42,125 nucleotides of DNA from Streptomyces altiplanensis. Lineage in GTDB: Bacteria; Actinomycetota; Actinomycetes; Streptomycetales; Streptomycetaceae. Both the position numbers and the translations under genes were made by a program. Positions 25,556 to 34,484 of the stretch are shown here, one piece after another (positions within the stretch are counted from its first letter, which is position 1; every line of letters begins with the position of its first letter). The notes below the pieces were generated by a model. The model was not told the origin of the DNA. It saw only the letters and a program-made list of their open reading frames with translations, and did no database searches. The stretch covers positions 1-42,125 of the forward strand of contig RHMC01000052.1 of NCBI GenBank assembly GCA_003719395.1, written 5' to 3'.

Positions 25556-26527
25556 TCATACCCCCCTGGGGCTGGTGAGGGACAGCATGTTCGCCTTGAC
25601 CTTCTGCCACGGAGTGGGTGGCAGCGTCCGCAGCGAACCCCGTGCGTAACGGCGCTCCAGGTAGAACTGGCCGACGCTGAAGATGCTGGTCAGTACGAGG
25701 TACCAGACCGAAGCCACGAGCAGCAGCTCCATCACGGCGAACGACGTGGAGCCGATGTTCTGCGCCGCTCGCGTGAGGTCGACGTACGAGACGACCGCCA
25801 CCAGGGACGACGTCTTGAGCAGGTTGATGAACTCGTTGCCGGTCGGCGGAACGATCACCCGCATCGCCTGCGGCAGCACCACGCGCCGCATGGTCTTGCT
25901 GTTGTTCATGCCCAGCGCGTGCGCCGCCTCGGTCTGGCCCTCGTCGACCGACTGGATGCCGGCCCGGACGATCTCGGCCATGTACGCGCCCTCGTTCAGG
26001 CCCAGGCCCAGCAGGGCGACCATGAACGGCGTCATGACGTCGACCATCTCGTCCTTGTAGACCGGCCCGAGGTTGACGTACTCGAAGACGAGGCCGAGGT
26101 TGAACCACAGCAGCAGCTGCACGAAGACCGGAGTGCCGCGGAAGAACCAGATGTACAGCCAGGCGACCGCGCCGGTGACGGGGTTCTTCGACAGCCGCAT
26201 GACGGCGAAGACGACGCCCAGTACGAGGCCGATGGCCATCGACAGCACGCTGATCAGCAGCGTGCGGCCCATACCGCCCAGGATGCGGTCGTCGAAGATG
26301 AAGTCCCCGACCGTGTCCCATCGGACGTTGCCCTGCGCGAAGGCGTAGACCAGCGTGCCGAGCAGCGCGACCACGATCACGCCGGAGACCCAGCGGCCCC
26401 AGTGGCGGACCGGGATGGCCTTGATCTGCTCGGGGGGAGCAGTGACAGCGGTGGTGGCTGCACCCTTGGCGACCGGGGAGTCCTCGGGGGGCTCTTCGGC
26501 GGGCGCCTTGTCGAACTTGTCAGTCAC
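25556..26527 (-). CDS. Polar amino-acid ABC transporter, permease
   Basis: A 323-residue permease of the HisMQ/GlnP family. A hydrophilic N-terminal stretch of about 45 residues precedes the first membrane segment (GVIVVALLGTLVYAFA). The family signature follows: TLLISVLSMAIGLVLGVVFA and the EAA loop EAAHALGMNNSKTMRRVVLP, which contacts the ATPase. The start is GTG 26527 (MTDKFDK); a second membrane gene is absent, so the transporter is probably a homodimeric permease. It overlaps in operon logic with the ATPase downstream. Confidence 0.94.
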   Translation of the reverse strand: MTDKFDKAPAEEPPEDSPVAKGAATTAVTAPPEQIKAIPVRHWGRWVSGVIVVALLGTLVYAFAQGNVRWDTVGDFIFDDRILGGMGRTLLISVLSMAIGLVLGVVFAVMRLSKNPVTGAVAWLYIWFFRGTPVFVQLLLWFNLGLVFEYVNLGPVYKDEMVDVMTPFMVALLGLGLNEGAYMAEIVRAGIQSVDEGQTEAAHALGMNNSKTMRRVVLPQAMRVIVPPTGNEFINLLKTSSLVAVVSYVDLTRAAQNIGSTSFAVMELLLVASVWYLVLTSIFSVGQFYLERRYARGSLRTLPPTPWQKVKANMLSLTSPRGV

Positions 26528-26572
26528 AGTGACTGCCCTTCAGTGAACGCTTGAGGCGGGAAACGCCGTGAT

Positions 26573-27529
26573 CTACTTGCCGGCGTTGATGGTCGCCTCG
26601 GTGACGGCGCTGTCCTTGACGTCCCACTTCTCCAGGACCTTCTCGTACTCGCCATTCTTGATGATCGCGTCCAGAGCTGCCTTGAGCGCGTCGCGGAGCT
26701 CCGTGTTCTCCTTGTTGACGGCGATGCCGAACGGGCCGGCGCCGATCTGGTCACCGGCGACCTCGAAGTCCTTGCCGCCGCCCGCGGTCTTCGCGATGTG
26801 GGCCGCGACCGGGTAGTCGTTGAGGTCGGCCACCGCGGCGCCGATCTTCACGCGGGTCTGCGCCTCGGCGTCGGTGTCGAACGACGCGATCTCAAGCTTC
26901 TTCTTGCCGCACTTCTTGGCCTGGTCCTTGAAGGTGGTCTCGTAGATCGTGCCGCGCTGGACAGCGACCTTCTTGCCGCACAGGTCGTCGAGGGACTTGA
27001 TGTTCTCCGGGTTGCCCTTCTTGACCAGCAGCGAGACGCCCGACTGGAAGTAGTCGACGAAGTCGACGCCCTTGCCGGCCTTCTTGCCCTTGTCGTCCAG
27101 GCCCTCCTGGCGGGCCTTCGTGTCGCTCATGGCCGACATGACGATGTCCTGACGACCGGTGTTCAGCGACGTGATGAGACCGTCGAAGGTGCCGCTGGTG
27201 AACTCGAACTCGACACCGAGCTCCTTGCCGAGGGCCGCAGCGATGTCGGGGTCGATGCCGACGATCCTGCCGCCCTCCTCGTACTCCATCGGAGCGTAGG
27301 CGGCGTCCGTACCGACCTTGATCTTGCCGGCGTCCTGGTACTTCTTCGGCAGCTTGTCGAAGAGGGGGGCGCTGGAGGCCTTCGTGCCCTTGGTCTCTTT
27401 GGTACCCGAGCCCGAGCCGGTCTGATCACCGCAGGCGGTCAGCAGCATCGTGCCGGCGACCGCGATCGCGCCGACCGCGACAATCCGGGACTTCCTGGCG
27501 GCCGAGCGACGGGTGGAGCTTGCGGTCAT
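26573..27529 (-). CDS. Amino-acid ABC transporter substrate-binding lipoprotein
   Basis: A 318-residue extracellular binding protein (SBP_bac_3). The lipoprotein signal peptide ends in a lipobox (MLLTACGD, Cys lipidated). The mature part has IKVGTDAAYAPMEYEEGG, GRIVGIDPDIAAALGKELGV, and SFDTDAEAQTRVKIGAAVAD, features of glutamine/glutamate-type binding proteins. ATG 27529 has GGAGG at seven bases. It heads the three-gene importer operon, 45 bases before the permease. Confidence 0.94.
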   Translation of the reverse strand: MTASSTRRSAARKSRIVAVGAIAVAGTMLLTACGDQTGSGSGTKETKGTKASSAPLFDKLPKKYQDAGKIKVGTDAAYAPMEYEEGGRIVGIDPDIAAALGKELGVEFEFTSGTFDGLITSLNTGRQDIVMSAMSDTKARQEGLDDKGKKAGKGVDFVDYFQSGVSLLVKKGNPENIKSLDDLCGKKVAVQRGTIYETTFKDQAKKCGKKKLEIASFDTDAEAQTRVKIGAAVADLNDYPVAAHIAKTAGGGKDFEVAGDQIGAGPFGIAVNKENTELRDALKAALDAIIKNGEYEKVLEKWDVKDSAVTEATINAGK

Positions 27530-28052
27530 GGTTGGTTCCTCCGGCGGGAAAAGGGGAGTGGCCGAGCGGTCGGGCACACGCCTTCGGGCGTCTCGACCTT
27601 GTGCGATTACCGGCATCTTGCCATTCGGACTAGCCCATTCAAGTGCTGAGTCATGTCAAAATCGGGTAACGGGTGACCTCCGAATCCCAACAGGCCGGTA
27701 CATCAAGGCCGGATCATCTGTTGGCTACTGCCCTTCCGGCCGGAAAATTTCCCGTCCGTCTCGCCATGTGGATGCTAATTGTGTCGCCAAACGGACTTGT
27801 CCGCACATGCGTGTATGAGTCGTCACACTTGAGCGATACGGGCTCGTCGGCGATGCCTTCGGTCAGGTAGAAAAGACATTTACACCCCTCATCCGGGGCT
27901 CAGGGCGCGTGTGCGGCGCGCCCGCGCGTACGTACCTCCTCTCTGTCAAGGCGGGCCAACCGCCGGCGCAGGGAACGGACGCGGTGCCCGCCCACCCCTC
28001 CTCAACCAGGAGCGGCCACCCTCAAATGATGAAGACTTAAGGGGTCAGACAC
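27530..28052. other. Divergent promoter region of the ABC importer and malic enzyme
   Basis: This 523-base gap between the binding-protein gene (leftward) and the malic enzyme gene (rightward) has relatively low G/C content, especially around 27640-27800. It must hold promoters for both. I see no convincing gene, and no operator I can name; a possible GTAAC-type motif near 27667 is too weak to call. Confidence 0.6.
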
Positions 28053-29288
28053 ATGGCAGCGGAGATCGTCAATCCTCGCAGCGACAGCAGTACGGACCGC
28101 AGTGCGGACAGCGGTGCGCAAGGGGCTCCGGAGGAGCCCTTCGATCCGGCCTTCGCCCTGCACCGCGGCGGCAAAATGGCCATTCAGGCGACCGTGCCCG
28201 TGCGCGACAAGGACGACCTGTCCCTCGCGTACACGCCGGGCGTCGCCAAGGTGTGCAGCGCGATCGCCGAGAAGCCCGAGCTCGTCGACGACTACACGTG
28301 GAAGTCGAACGTCGTGGCCGTCGTGACGGACGGCACGGCGGTTCTCGGGCTCGGCGACATCGGGCCCGAGGCCTCCCTCCCCGTCATGGAGGGCAAGGCG
28401 ATTCTTTTCAAGCAGTTCGGCGGTGTGGACGCGGTCCCGATCGCGCTCGCGACGACCGACACGGACGAGATCATCGAGACCGTCGTGCGGCTCGCCCCGT
28501 CCTTCGGAGGTGTGAACCTGGAGGACATCTCGGCGCCGCGCTGCTTCGAGATCGAGCGCCGGCTCCAGGAGGAGCTGGACATTCCGGTCTTCCACGACGA
28601 CCAGCACGGTACGGCCGTGGTCACTCTGGCCGCGCTGCGCAATGCCGCCAAGTTCACCGGCCGTACGCTCGGCGACCTGCGCGCCGTGATCTCGGGCGCG
28701 GGTGCGGCCGGGGTCGCCATCGCGAAGTTCCTGCTGGCGGCCGGGCTCGGTGACGTGGCGGTGGCGGACCGCAAGGGCATCGTCAGCCGGGACCGCGAGG
28801 ACCTGACGGACGTCAAGCGCGAGCTGGCCGAGATCACGAACCGGGCCGGGCTGACCGGCTCGCTGGAGTCCGCGCTGGCCGGCGCCGACGTCTTCATCGG
28901 CGTCTCCGGCGGTACGGTGCCGGAGCCCGCGGTGGCGTCGATGGCGCCGCAGTCGTTCGTGTTCGCCATGGCCAACCCGAACCCCGAGGTCCACCCGGAC
29001 GTCGCGCACAAGTACGCGGCGGTCGTCGCCACCGGGCGCAGCGACTACCCGAACCAGATCAACAACGTCCTGGCCTTCCCGGGGATCTTCGCGGGCGCGC
29101 TCCAGGTGCGGGCCTCCCGTATCACCGAGGGCATGAAGATCGCGGCGGCGAACGCGCTGGCGGATGTGGTGGGCGACGCGCTGGCGGCGGACTACGTGAT
29201 CCCCTCTCCCTTCGACGAGCGGGTCGCCCCGGCCGTCACGGCGGCCGTGGCCGCGGCGGCGCGCGCGGAGGGCGTGGCGCGCCGGTAG
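28053..29288 (+). CDS. maeB: NADP-dependent malic enzyme
   Basis: A 411-residue enzyme that decarboxylates L-malate to pyruvate with NAD(P)+ reduction, supplying NADPH and pyruvate for lipid and antibiotic precursors. Visible motifs are YTPGVAKVCSAIAEKP, TDGTAVLGLGDIGPEA, FHDDQHGTAVVTLAAL (metal and malate site) and the Rossmann loop ISGAGAAGVAIAKFLLAAGL. It lacks the phosphotransacetylase-like C-terminal domain of proteobacterial MaeB, as in actinobacteria. S. coelicolor SCO5261 in this position is the NADP-type enzyme. The start is ATG 28053 with AGGGG upstream. Confidence 0.94.
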   Translation: MAAEIVNPRSDSSTDRSADSGAQGAPEEPFDPAFALHRGGKMAIQATVPVRDKDDLSLAYTPGVAKVCSAIAEKPELVDDYTWKSNVVAVVTDGTAVLGLGDIGPEASLPVMEGKAILFKQFGGVDAVPIALATTDTDEIIETVVRLAPSFGGVNLEDISAPRCFEIERRLQEELDIPVFHDDQHGTAVVTLAALRNAAKFTGRTLGDLRAVISGAGAAGVAIAKFLLAAGLGDVAVADRKGIVSRDREDLTDVKRELAEITNRAGLTGSLESALAGADVFIGVSGGTVPEPAVASMAPQSFVFAMANPNPEVHPDVAHKYAAVVATGRSDYPNQINNVLAFPGIFAGALQVRASRITEGMKIAAANALADVVGDALAADYVIPSPFDERVAPAVTAAVAAAARAEGVARR

Positions 29289-29468
29289 GCGCGGGCTCTG
29301 CCTGTACGGGCCTGCCGCACCCCTCGTCGAGGGCGCGGGCACGGCCCGTGCGCTTTCCGGCGCGGCGGGGTGCGGCCCGGTGCGGTGAGGGGTGGGCGGT
29401 GCGGGCCGGGGAGGGACGCGTGTCACACCCATGTGTGGTTCCGCCACGCACCGCACCGCCCTATCGTC

Positions 29469-30440
29469 ATGGTCATGTTCGCCGCCTACGCCGCCCGCAT
29501 CGACCGCGACCAGCCGCTGAACGGCCTCGAACTGGGCGAACGCCCGGCGCCCGAGGCGAAGCCCGGCTGGACCACCGTCACCGTCAAGGCCGCCTCCCTC
29601 AACCACCACGACCTCTGGTCGCTGCGCGGAGTCGGGCTCGGCGAGGAAGCCCTGCCGATGATCCTCGGCTGTGACGCCGCCGGGATCGACGCCGACGGCA
29701 ACGAGGTCGTCGTGCACTCCGTCATCGGCGAGACCGGGCACGGCGTGGGGCCGCACGAGAAGCGGTCGATCCTGACCGAGAAGTACCAGGGCACCTTCGC
29801 CGAACAGGTCACCGTCCCGGCGTGGAACGTGCTGCCGAAGCCCAGGGAGCTGTCCTTCGCGCAGGCCGCGTGCCTGCCGACCGCCTGGCTCACGGCGTAC
29901 CGGATGCTGTTCACCAACGCCGGCGTACGCCCCGGCGACAGTGTCCTCGTCCAGGGCGCAGGCGGCGGTGTCGCGACCGCCGCGATCGTGCTCGGCAAGG
30001 CGGCCGGGCTGCGGGTGTACGCCACCAGCCGCGACGAGGCCAAGCGCAAGCGGGCCGTCGAGCTGGGCGCGGTGGAGGCGTACGAGCCGGGCGCGCGGCT
30101 GCCGCAGCGGGTGGACGCGGTGATCGAGACCGTCGGCGCCGCCACCTGGTCGCACTCGGTGAAGTCCCTGCGGCCCGGCGGCACGCTGGTGATCTCGGGA
30201 GCGACGAGCGGCCCGAACCCGCCGTCCGCCGAGCTCAACCGGATCTTCTTCCTGGAGCTCAGGGTCGTCGGCTCGACGATGGGTTCCAAGGACGAGCTGG
30301 AGGACCTGCTCTCCTTCTGCGCGGCGACGGGCGTACGCCCGGTCATCGACGAGGTGCTGCCCCTGGACCGCGCCCGCGAGGGCTTCGAGCGGATGGCGGG
30401 CGGCGACCTCTTCGGGAAGATCGTGCTGACGGCCCCTTGA
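29469..30440 (+). CDS. MDR-family alcohol dehydrogenase/quinone oxidoreductase-like protein
   Basis: A 323-residue medium-chain dehydrogenase. The GroES-like N-terminal part has SLNHHDLWSLRGVG and ILGCDAAGIDADGNEV; the cofactor domain has GDSVLVQGAGGGVATAAIVL, a variant of the GxGxxG loop, then VYATSRDEAKRKRAVELGA, where Ser-Arg suggests NADPH. The zinc-binding cysteines of classic ADHs are not evident. The start is ATG 29469 or 29475; the earlier in-frame starts overlap the G/C-rich leader. It is separate from malic enzyme by 180 bases. Confidence 0.9.
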   Translation: MVMFAAYAARIDRDQPLNGLELGERPAPEAKPGWTTVTVKAASLNHHDLWSLRGVGLGEEALPMILGCDAAGIDADGNEVVVHSVIGETGHGVGPHEKRSILTEKYQGTFAEQVTVPAWNVLPKPRELSFAQAACLPTAWLTAYRMLFTNAGVRPGDSVLVQGAGGGVATAAIVLGKAAGLRVYATSRDEAKRKRAVELGAVEAYEPGARLPQRVDAVIETVGAATWSHSVKSLRPGGTLVISGATSGPNPPSAELNRIFFLELRVVGSTMGSKDELEDLLSFCAATGVRPVIDEVLPLDRAREGFERMAGGDLFGKIVLTAP

Positions 30441-30506
30441 TGGGGCGCCGGTTCTGCTGATGTGCTCTCCGGCACGCGACGACGACGTGGTGCTGGAGGG
30501 TTTCCT

Positions 30507-31877
30507 GTGCGAACTGTCCGCAGAATGGGCGCAGTTGTCTGTGCGGTCGCGCTGGCCGCCGGGGTCCTCGCCCCGGCAGCCGGTGCGCGCGAACGTGACC
30601 CCGGCGGGGGAAGCGGCAGCGGCGACGGGATCCCGCGGCTCACCGACGACCGCGGGCGCGTCCTCACCCTGCGCGGCTGGAACGTCGAGGACAAGGCGAA
30701 CCGCGGCGACAAGGCGCTCTCCGCCGTCACCGAGAAGCACTTCCGCGACCTGAACGTCCGCGGCTTCAACTTCGCCCGCCTCCTCGTCTTCTGGGACGAC
30801 CTGGAGCCCCGGCGCGGGCAGTACAGCGCGGCGTACCTCCGCAGGATCGAGCGGATCCTGGACTGGGCCGGGAAGTACGGCATCCAGGTGCTGATCGACG
30901 CCCACCAGGACGTCTTCGGCCCGGCCTTCGGCCATCGCGGCATCCCGGAGTGGGCGACGCGCACCGACGGACTGCCGTTCACGCCCAGCCCCGACGACTG
31001 GTTCTCCGAGTACTTCCAGCCGGCCGTGCAGCGCGCCTTCACGCACCTCTACGAGGACCCGGATCTCCAGCGCGCGCAGGCCGCCATGTGGCGGGTCCTC
31101 GCCGACCGGTTCGAGGACCATCCGGCGGTGCTCGGGTACGACCTGATCAACGAGCCGATGGGGGAGCTGAGGGAGGGCGAGGACCTTCCCGCGGCCGCCC
31201 GCCGCATCGAGCGCGACCAGATCACACCGATGCACAACCGGCTGGCGGACGCGGTGCGTTCGGTCGACCGCGACACCTGGGTGTTCGTCGAGCCGACGCC
31301 GATCGTGGGCGAGGGGGTGGAGACCGGTCTCGGGAAGATCGAGGACCCCAGGGTCGTGTACGCCCCGCACTTCTACAACACCGCGATGGAGGCGGGCGCC
31401 GACTACGACCCGGCGGCCGGCTGGATCGAGTCGTACGAGGCCGCGGTGACGGCGTATCCGAAGGAGCACGGTATTCCGGTGGTCGTGGGGGAGTGGGGCC
31501 CGCTCAACAACTCCCTCCCGAACATGGGGCGCTTCCACCGCGAGGCGCTCGCCTCCATGAACCGCTACAGCTCCGGCTGGGCGGGCTATGTGTGGTGCTA
31601 CGGCGGCGGCTACTGCGCGGTGGACGAGGCGGGGGAGTTCCGTACGAACAAGGAGCAGACGGCGTCGCCGTACGCGCCCGCCGTCGCCGGCCGGGTGCGC
31701 GGGGAGTCGTACGATCCCGCGACCCGTACCTACCGCCTGTCGTACGTCGCCTCGGGGCGCGGTGTCACCGAGCTGTCGCTGCCGTCGCGCGCCCGTGACT
31801 GGCGGGTGGAGGCGACCGGGGCGGCGTGGGTGCGAGGGGGGGGGGTGCACGCCGGCCGGGCGCGCGGATCTCCGTGA
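30507..31877 (+). CDS. Secreted GH5 family glycosidase (endoglycosylceramidase-like), altered 3' end
   Basis: A secreted TIM-barrel hydrolase. A signal peptide of about 27 residues (RTVRRMGAVVCAVALAAGVL, then APAAGA) precedes GIPRLTDDRGRVLTLRGWNV. The acid/base Glu is in YDLINEPMG and the nucleophile Glu in VVVGEWGPLNNS; DAHQDVFGPAFGHRGIPEW is typical of endoglycoceramidases. The GTG at 30507 has GGAGGG. A run of ten G at 31837-31846 marks a likely indel: with one more G the end reads GARISVTVAPADPRPLHVVNHG and stops at 31927, instead of the short GGGVHAGRARGSP end. The substrate is probably a glycolipid or sterol glycoside; that is inferred from family. Confidence 0.85.
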   Translation: MRTVRRMGAVVCAVALAAGVLAPAAGARERDPGGGSGSGDGIPRLTDDRGRVLTLRGWNVEDKANRGDKALSAVTEKHFRDLNVRGFNFARLLVFWDDLEPRRGQYSAAYLRRIERILDWAGKYGIQVLIDAHQDVFGPAFGHRGIPEWATRTDGLPFTPSPDDWFSEYFQPAVQRAFTHLYEDPDLQRAQAAMWRVLADRFEDHPAVLGYDLINEPMGELREGEDLPAAARRIERDQITPMHNRLADAVRSVDRDTWVFVEPTPIVGEGVETGLGKIEDPRVVYAPHFYNTAMEAGADYDPAAGWIESYEAAVTAYPKEHGIPVVVGEWGPLNNSLPNMGRFHREALASMNRYSSGWAGYVWCYGGGYCAVDEAGEFRTNKEQTASPYAPAVAGRVRGESYDPATRTYRLSYVASGRGVTELSLPSRARDWRVEATGAAWVRGGGVHAGRARGSP

Positions 31878-31911
31878 CGGTCGCTCCGGCCGATCCCCGC
31901 CCGCTCCATGT

Positions 31912-31955
31912 TGTCAACCATGGTTGACAGTCCCGGTGTGTCAACGTAAGTTGAC
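31912..31955. promoter_or_regulatory. Twin GTCAAC-N4-GTTGAC palindromes at an HTH gene start
   Basis: TGTCAACCATGGTTGACA (31912-31929) is a perfect 18-bp palindrome, and GTCAACGTAAGTTGAC (31940-31955) repeats the same arms. Both have GTCAAC/GTTGAC arms and a four-base spacer, 27 bases centre to centre. The second ends four bases before the HTH gene ATG, leaving no room for a normal ribosome site between them. They look like paired operators for the HTH protein, or for a translation-linked switch. Confidence 0.8.
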
Positions 31956-31959
31956 GTGC

Positions 31960-32168
31960 ATGAGTGACGCAACGGATCTCGCCGAGCGCGCGGGCGACCA
32001 CGACCCCCGGGTCGGGCTGCGCGCCGTCGCCGCACTGCGCGGCTGCTGGAGCAGCTCGAAGCCGTGCAAGTGAGAAGCGCCCGCGCCAAGGGCTGGTCGT
32101 GGCAGGAGATCGCGTCCGAGCTGGGCGTCAGCCGGCAGGCCGTCCACAAGAAGCACGGGAGGCATTGA
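31960..32168 (+). CDS. Small helix-turn-helix protein, frameshifted
   Basis: A protein of about 69 residues. The N-terminal half is MSDATDLAERAGDHDPRVG; a deletion of one C near 32037-32040 shifts the frame. Corrected, it continues LRRLLEQLEAVQVRSARAKG and WSWQEIASELGVSRQAVHKK, a clear helix-turn-helix, ending HGRH. The TGA at 32166-32168 overlaps the next ATG (TGATG), so translation is coupled. No Shine-Dalgarno is seen; the palindrome occupies that site. It is probably an autorepressor of this operon. Confidence 0.82.
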
Positions 32169-32731
32169 TGTTCGAGCGGTTCACGAAGAGTGCCCGGGGC
32201 GTGGTGAAGGGCGCGGTCACCCGGGCGGAACGGGCGGACGCGGACTCGGTCACCGAGGAGCACCTGCTGCTGGCCCTGCTGGATCAGGAGGGCACGCGCT
32301 CGTCCTCCGTTCTCACCTCGCTGGGGATCGCCGGGCGCCGGGAAGCGGTGACACGGGCGCTGGCCGAGGCGCGGCGCCGGGGCGGCCTCTCGAAGGCCGA
32401 CCAGGAGGCGCTCGCCGGGATCGGCATCGACGTCATGGAGATCGTCTCGAAGGTGGAGGAGACGCACGGCGAGGGTGCGATGCAGGCCGGACGCGGTCCG
32501 AGGCGGGGCCTGCTGACGGGGCGCCGCCCCTTCACGCGGCAGGCGAAGGGCATACTGGAGAAGTCCCTGCGCGTCGCGCTGGGCCGCGGCGACCGGCACA
32601 TCGGCGACGAACACCTGCTGCTGGCGCTGACCGCGCAGCCGGGCCCGGTGGCCGACGTACTGACGGAGTACGGCGCGACGTACGGCGCGGTGGAGCGTGC
32701 GCTGTCGGAGGCGGCTCGGGAAGCATCCTGA
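32168..32731 (+). CDS. Clp N-terminal domain protein (ClpC-N-like, no ATPase)
   Basis: A 187-residue protein made of two Clp_N repeats. The first begins MFERFTKSARGVVKGAVTRA with EEHLLLALLDQEGT; the second has FTRQAKGILEKSLRVALGRG and GDEHLLLALTAQPGPVADVL. Clp_N repeats bind adaptors or substrates in ClpA/ClpC, but no AAA domain or Walker motif is present. Stand-alone versions occur next to small HTH genes in Streptomyces and may modulate Clp activity or sense stress. Its ATG overlaps the HTH stop, so the pair forms an operon. Confidence 0.9.
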   Translation: MFERFTKSARGVVKGAVTRAERADADSVTEEHLLLALLDQEGTRSSSVLTSLGIAGRREAVTRALAEARRRGGLSKADQEALAGIGIDVMEIVSKVEETHGEGAMQAGRGPRRGLLTGRRPFTRQAKGILEKSLRVALGRGDRHIGDEHLLLALTAQPGPVADVLTEYGATYGAVERALSEAAREAS

Positions 32732-32835
32732 GTCCGTCCGGCGGACGAGCCCTGTGACACTTCTGTGGCGGCAGCGCATTCGGGGTGTGGCCGGTGAGTG
32801 GGTAGCTTCGTACCCGCACGTCACCAGGACAGGTT

Positions 32836-33267
32836 GTGACCCACGCACCGGGAGGGCACGTGGCCGAGGGGCCGGAGTCGACCAGGCGGGTCGACGAATC
32901 CGAATTCCTTGAGATGAGCGGGCAGGACCCCGCGCAGGCGCGAGTGCTGCGCAAGTCCCTGGAGGAGCTCGCCTCGGGGCGGGGCGGTGAGGCCCTCAAG
33001 GAGATGGCCCGGGAAGTCCTCTCGGGGCGCTCGGGCCTGCGGGACGCGGTGAACGTGTCGGCCTACTCCGACCAGCTCGTCGCGCAGGCGGCCCCCATGG
33101 CCGAGAAGTGGGCGGCGCTCTCCGAGGCCGAACGCGAGGCGCTCGCCGCCGAGGGCGAGCGGAGCATCGCCGAGGAGCAGAACCGCATCGACGAGGAGCG
33201 TCGCGCTTCGCCGGGCGACAGCGGCAAGAAGTCCCGCCACGACGGCCGGGGCTGGTCGCTGTACTGA
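32836..33267 (+). CDS. Hypothetical protein upstream of WXG protein
   Basis: A 143-residue, highly charged protein with no signal peptide or membrane segment. Sequence such as LEELASGRGGEALKEMAREV and LSEAEREALAAEGERSIAEE predicts long helices, possibly a coiled coil. It starts with GTG 32836 (GTG 32860 possible). It lies 70 bases upstream of the WXG-type protein, so it may be a chaperone-like partner; I do not recognise the family. Confidence 0.75.
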   Translation: MTHAPGGHVAEGPESTRRVDESEFLEMSGQDPAQARVLRKSLEELASGRGGEALKEMAREVLSGRSGLRDAVNVSAYSDQLVAQAAPMAEKWAALSEAEREALAAEGERSIAEEQNRIDEERRASPGDSGKKSRHDGRGWSLY

Positions 33268-33337
33268 GCGGCGGACGGCCGCGGGGCGCGGGACGGCGTC
33301 CCCCCACACACCAACTTTCCAGGGGCAGGAGCAGACG

Positions 33338-34468
33338 GTGGGCTTTCGGGTGGAGCCGGGCGCGATCGACGGCTTTTCGAAGCTCGTCGGACGCGCCGCC
33401 GACGGCAGTACGCAGGCTGTCGCGTTCACGGGCAACGCGCAGATCGACAAGGTGGCGGGCGGACAGCTCTGGGACCTGGTCGCGGGCGACCACGACAGGT
33501 ACGTGAGCGAAGCCAAGAAGGCTCTGCAGAAAGTGCAGAGGGTCCTCGGCACCTCGGCGCAGGAACTGTCCAAGTCCGCGAAGTACTACCGCGAGACGGA
33601 CCAGGGCGAGGCGTCGAAGATGGACGCCACCTTCCCCGGGTCCAAGGGAGCCGGTTCCCCGCCGGACGGCGGGAACGCGGGCGACTTCTCCGACGCGAGC
33701 AGCGCAGCGGACCTCCTGAAGACACCGTCCGAAAGCAGCAACCCGCTGGTCCAGTACGGCCAGGGGCACGCCGACGAGTACAACATGAACCCGATCCAGA
33801 AGACCCTCGGCAGCATCCTCGACCTCGGCAGCCCTTCGGCCATGGCGGTCGAGGCGTCCAAGCTGCTCTTCGGCTTCGATCCCTTCGGCGAGCTGAACAA
33901 CTGGATCCTCGGGGACTGGAACAAGTACAACGACTGCGCCGACGTGTGGGGAAGCCTCGGCGGGTTCTGCGACGCGGTGGCCGCGAACCTGAGGAAGGGC
34001 ACCGGGAACGTCGCCCTGACCTGGAACGGGAACGCCTCGGACGCCGCCCGGGTGTACTTCGACGAGTTCACGAAGAAACTCGCCGAGTTCAAGGACACCT
34101 TCGACTCCCTGCAGACCAGCTACCAGCAGGCGGCGCAGCTGGCGTTCCAGTTCGCCGAGTTCCTGAAGTCCTTCATGGTCATGTTCTGCGACGCCCTGGT
34201 CACCTGGCTGGTCAACCTGGCCGCCGCCCAGGCCGCCAATCTGATTCCGGTCGGCGGGCAGGTGGCGTCGGCCGCCATGTTCGCCCTGGCCGCGGCGCAG
34301 GCGCTGCGGATCATGAAGATGTGGTCCGACGCGGCGCAGAGCTTCAACCAGATGCAGATGGCCCTGACCGCGCTCGGCCTGGTGATGTCCGCGGCGGTGA
34401 ACGGCTTCTCGGCGGCGGACGGCTTCCCCGAGGTAGCCTCCAGCGGCTACGACCACGCCGCGGTCTAG
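33338..34468 (+). CDS. WXG100/ESX-associated protein (type VII secretion-like)
   Basis: A 376-residue protein. The N-terminal 90 residues look like a type VII target/EspC-type helical hairpin (GFRVEPGAIDGFSKLVGRAA, then QLWDLVAGDHDRYVSEAKKA). Its central and C-terminal part carries a second WXG-like helical pair (LTWNGNASDAARVYFDEFTK and LQTSYQQAA) followed by a hydrophobic region (FLKSFMVMFCDALVTWLVNL and GGQVASAAMFALAAAQALRI) that could enter membranes. The start is GTG 33338 after CAGGAGC. No ESX core genes are nearby; the substrate/effector role is inferred. Confidence 0.8.
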   Translation: MGFRVEPGAIDGFSKLVGRAADGSTQAVAFTGNAQIDKVAGGQLWDLVAGDHDRYVSEAKKALQKVQRVLGTSAQELSKSAKYYRETDQGEASKMDATFPGSKGAGSPPDGGNAGDFSDASSAADLLKTPSESSNPLVQYGQGHADEYNMNPIQKTLGSILDLGSPSAMAVEASKLLFGFDPFGELNNWILGDWNKYNDCADVWGSLGGFCDAVAANLRKGTGNVALTWNGNASDAARVYFDEFTKKLAEFKDTFDSLQTSYQQAAQLAFQFAEFLKSFMVMFCDALVTWLVNLAAAQAANLIPVGGQVASAAMFALAAAQALRIMKMWSDAAQSFNQMQMALTALGLVMSAAVNGFSAADGFPEVASSGYDHAAV

Positions 34469-34484
34469 GGAGGACGGACCCCAT

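Noticed and set aside
27640..27700. Possible GlnR-type GTAAC motif upstream of the amino-acid ABC importer
   Set aside because: Only one half-site is present and spacing to a second is wrong; not strong enough to call.
28002..31850. A very long open frame on the minus strand (about 1280 codons) across malic enzyme, oxidoreductase and GH5 genes
   Set aside because: It is antisense to three recognised genes with proper motifs and reads as Arg/Gly/Val-rich noise; such frames are usual in high-GC DNA.
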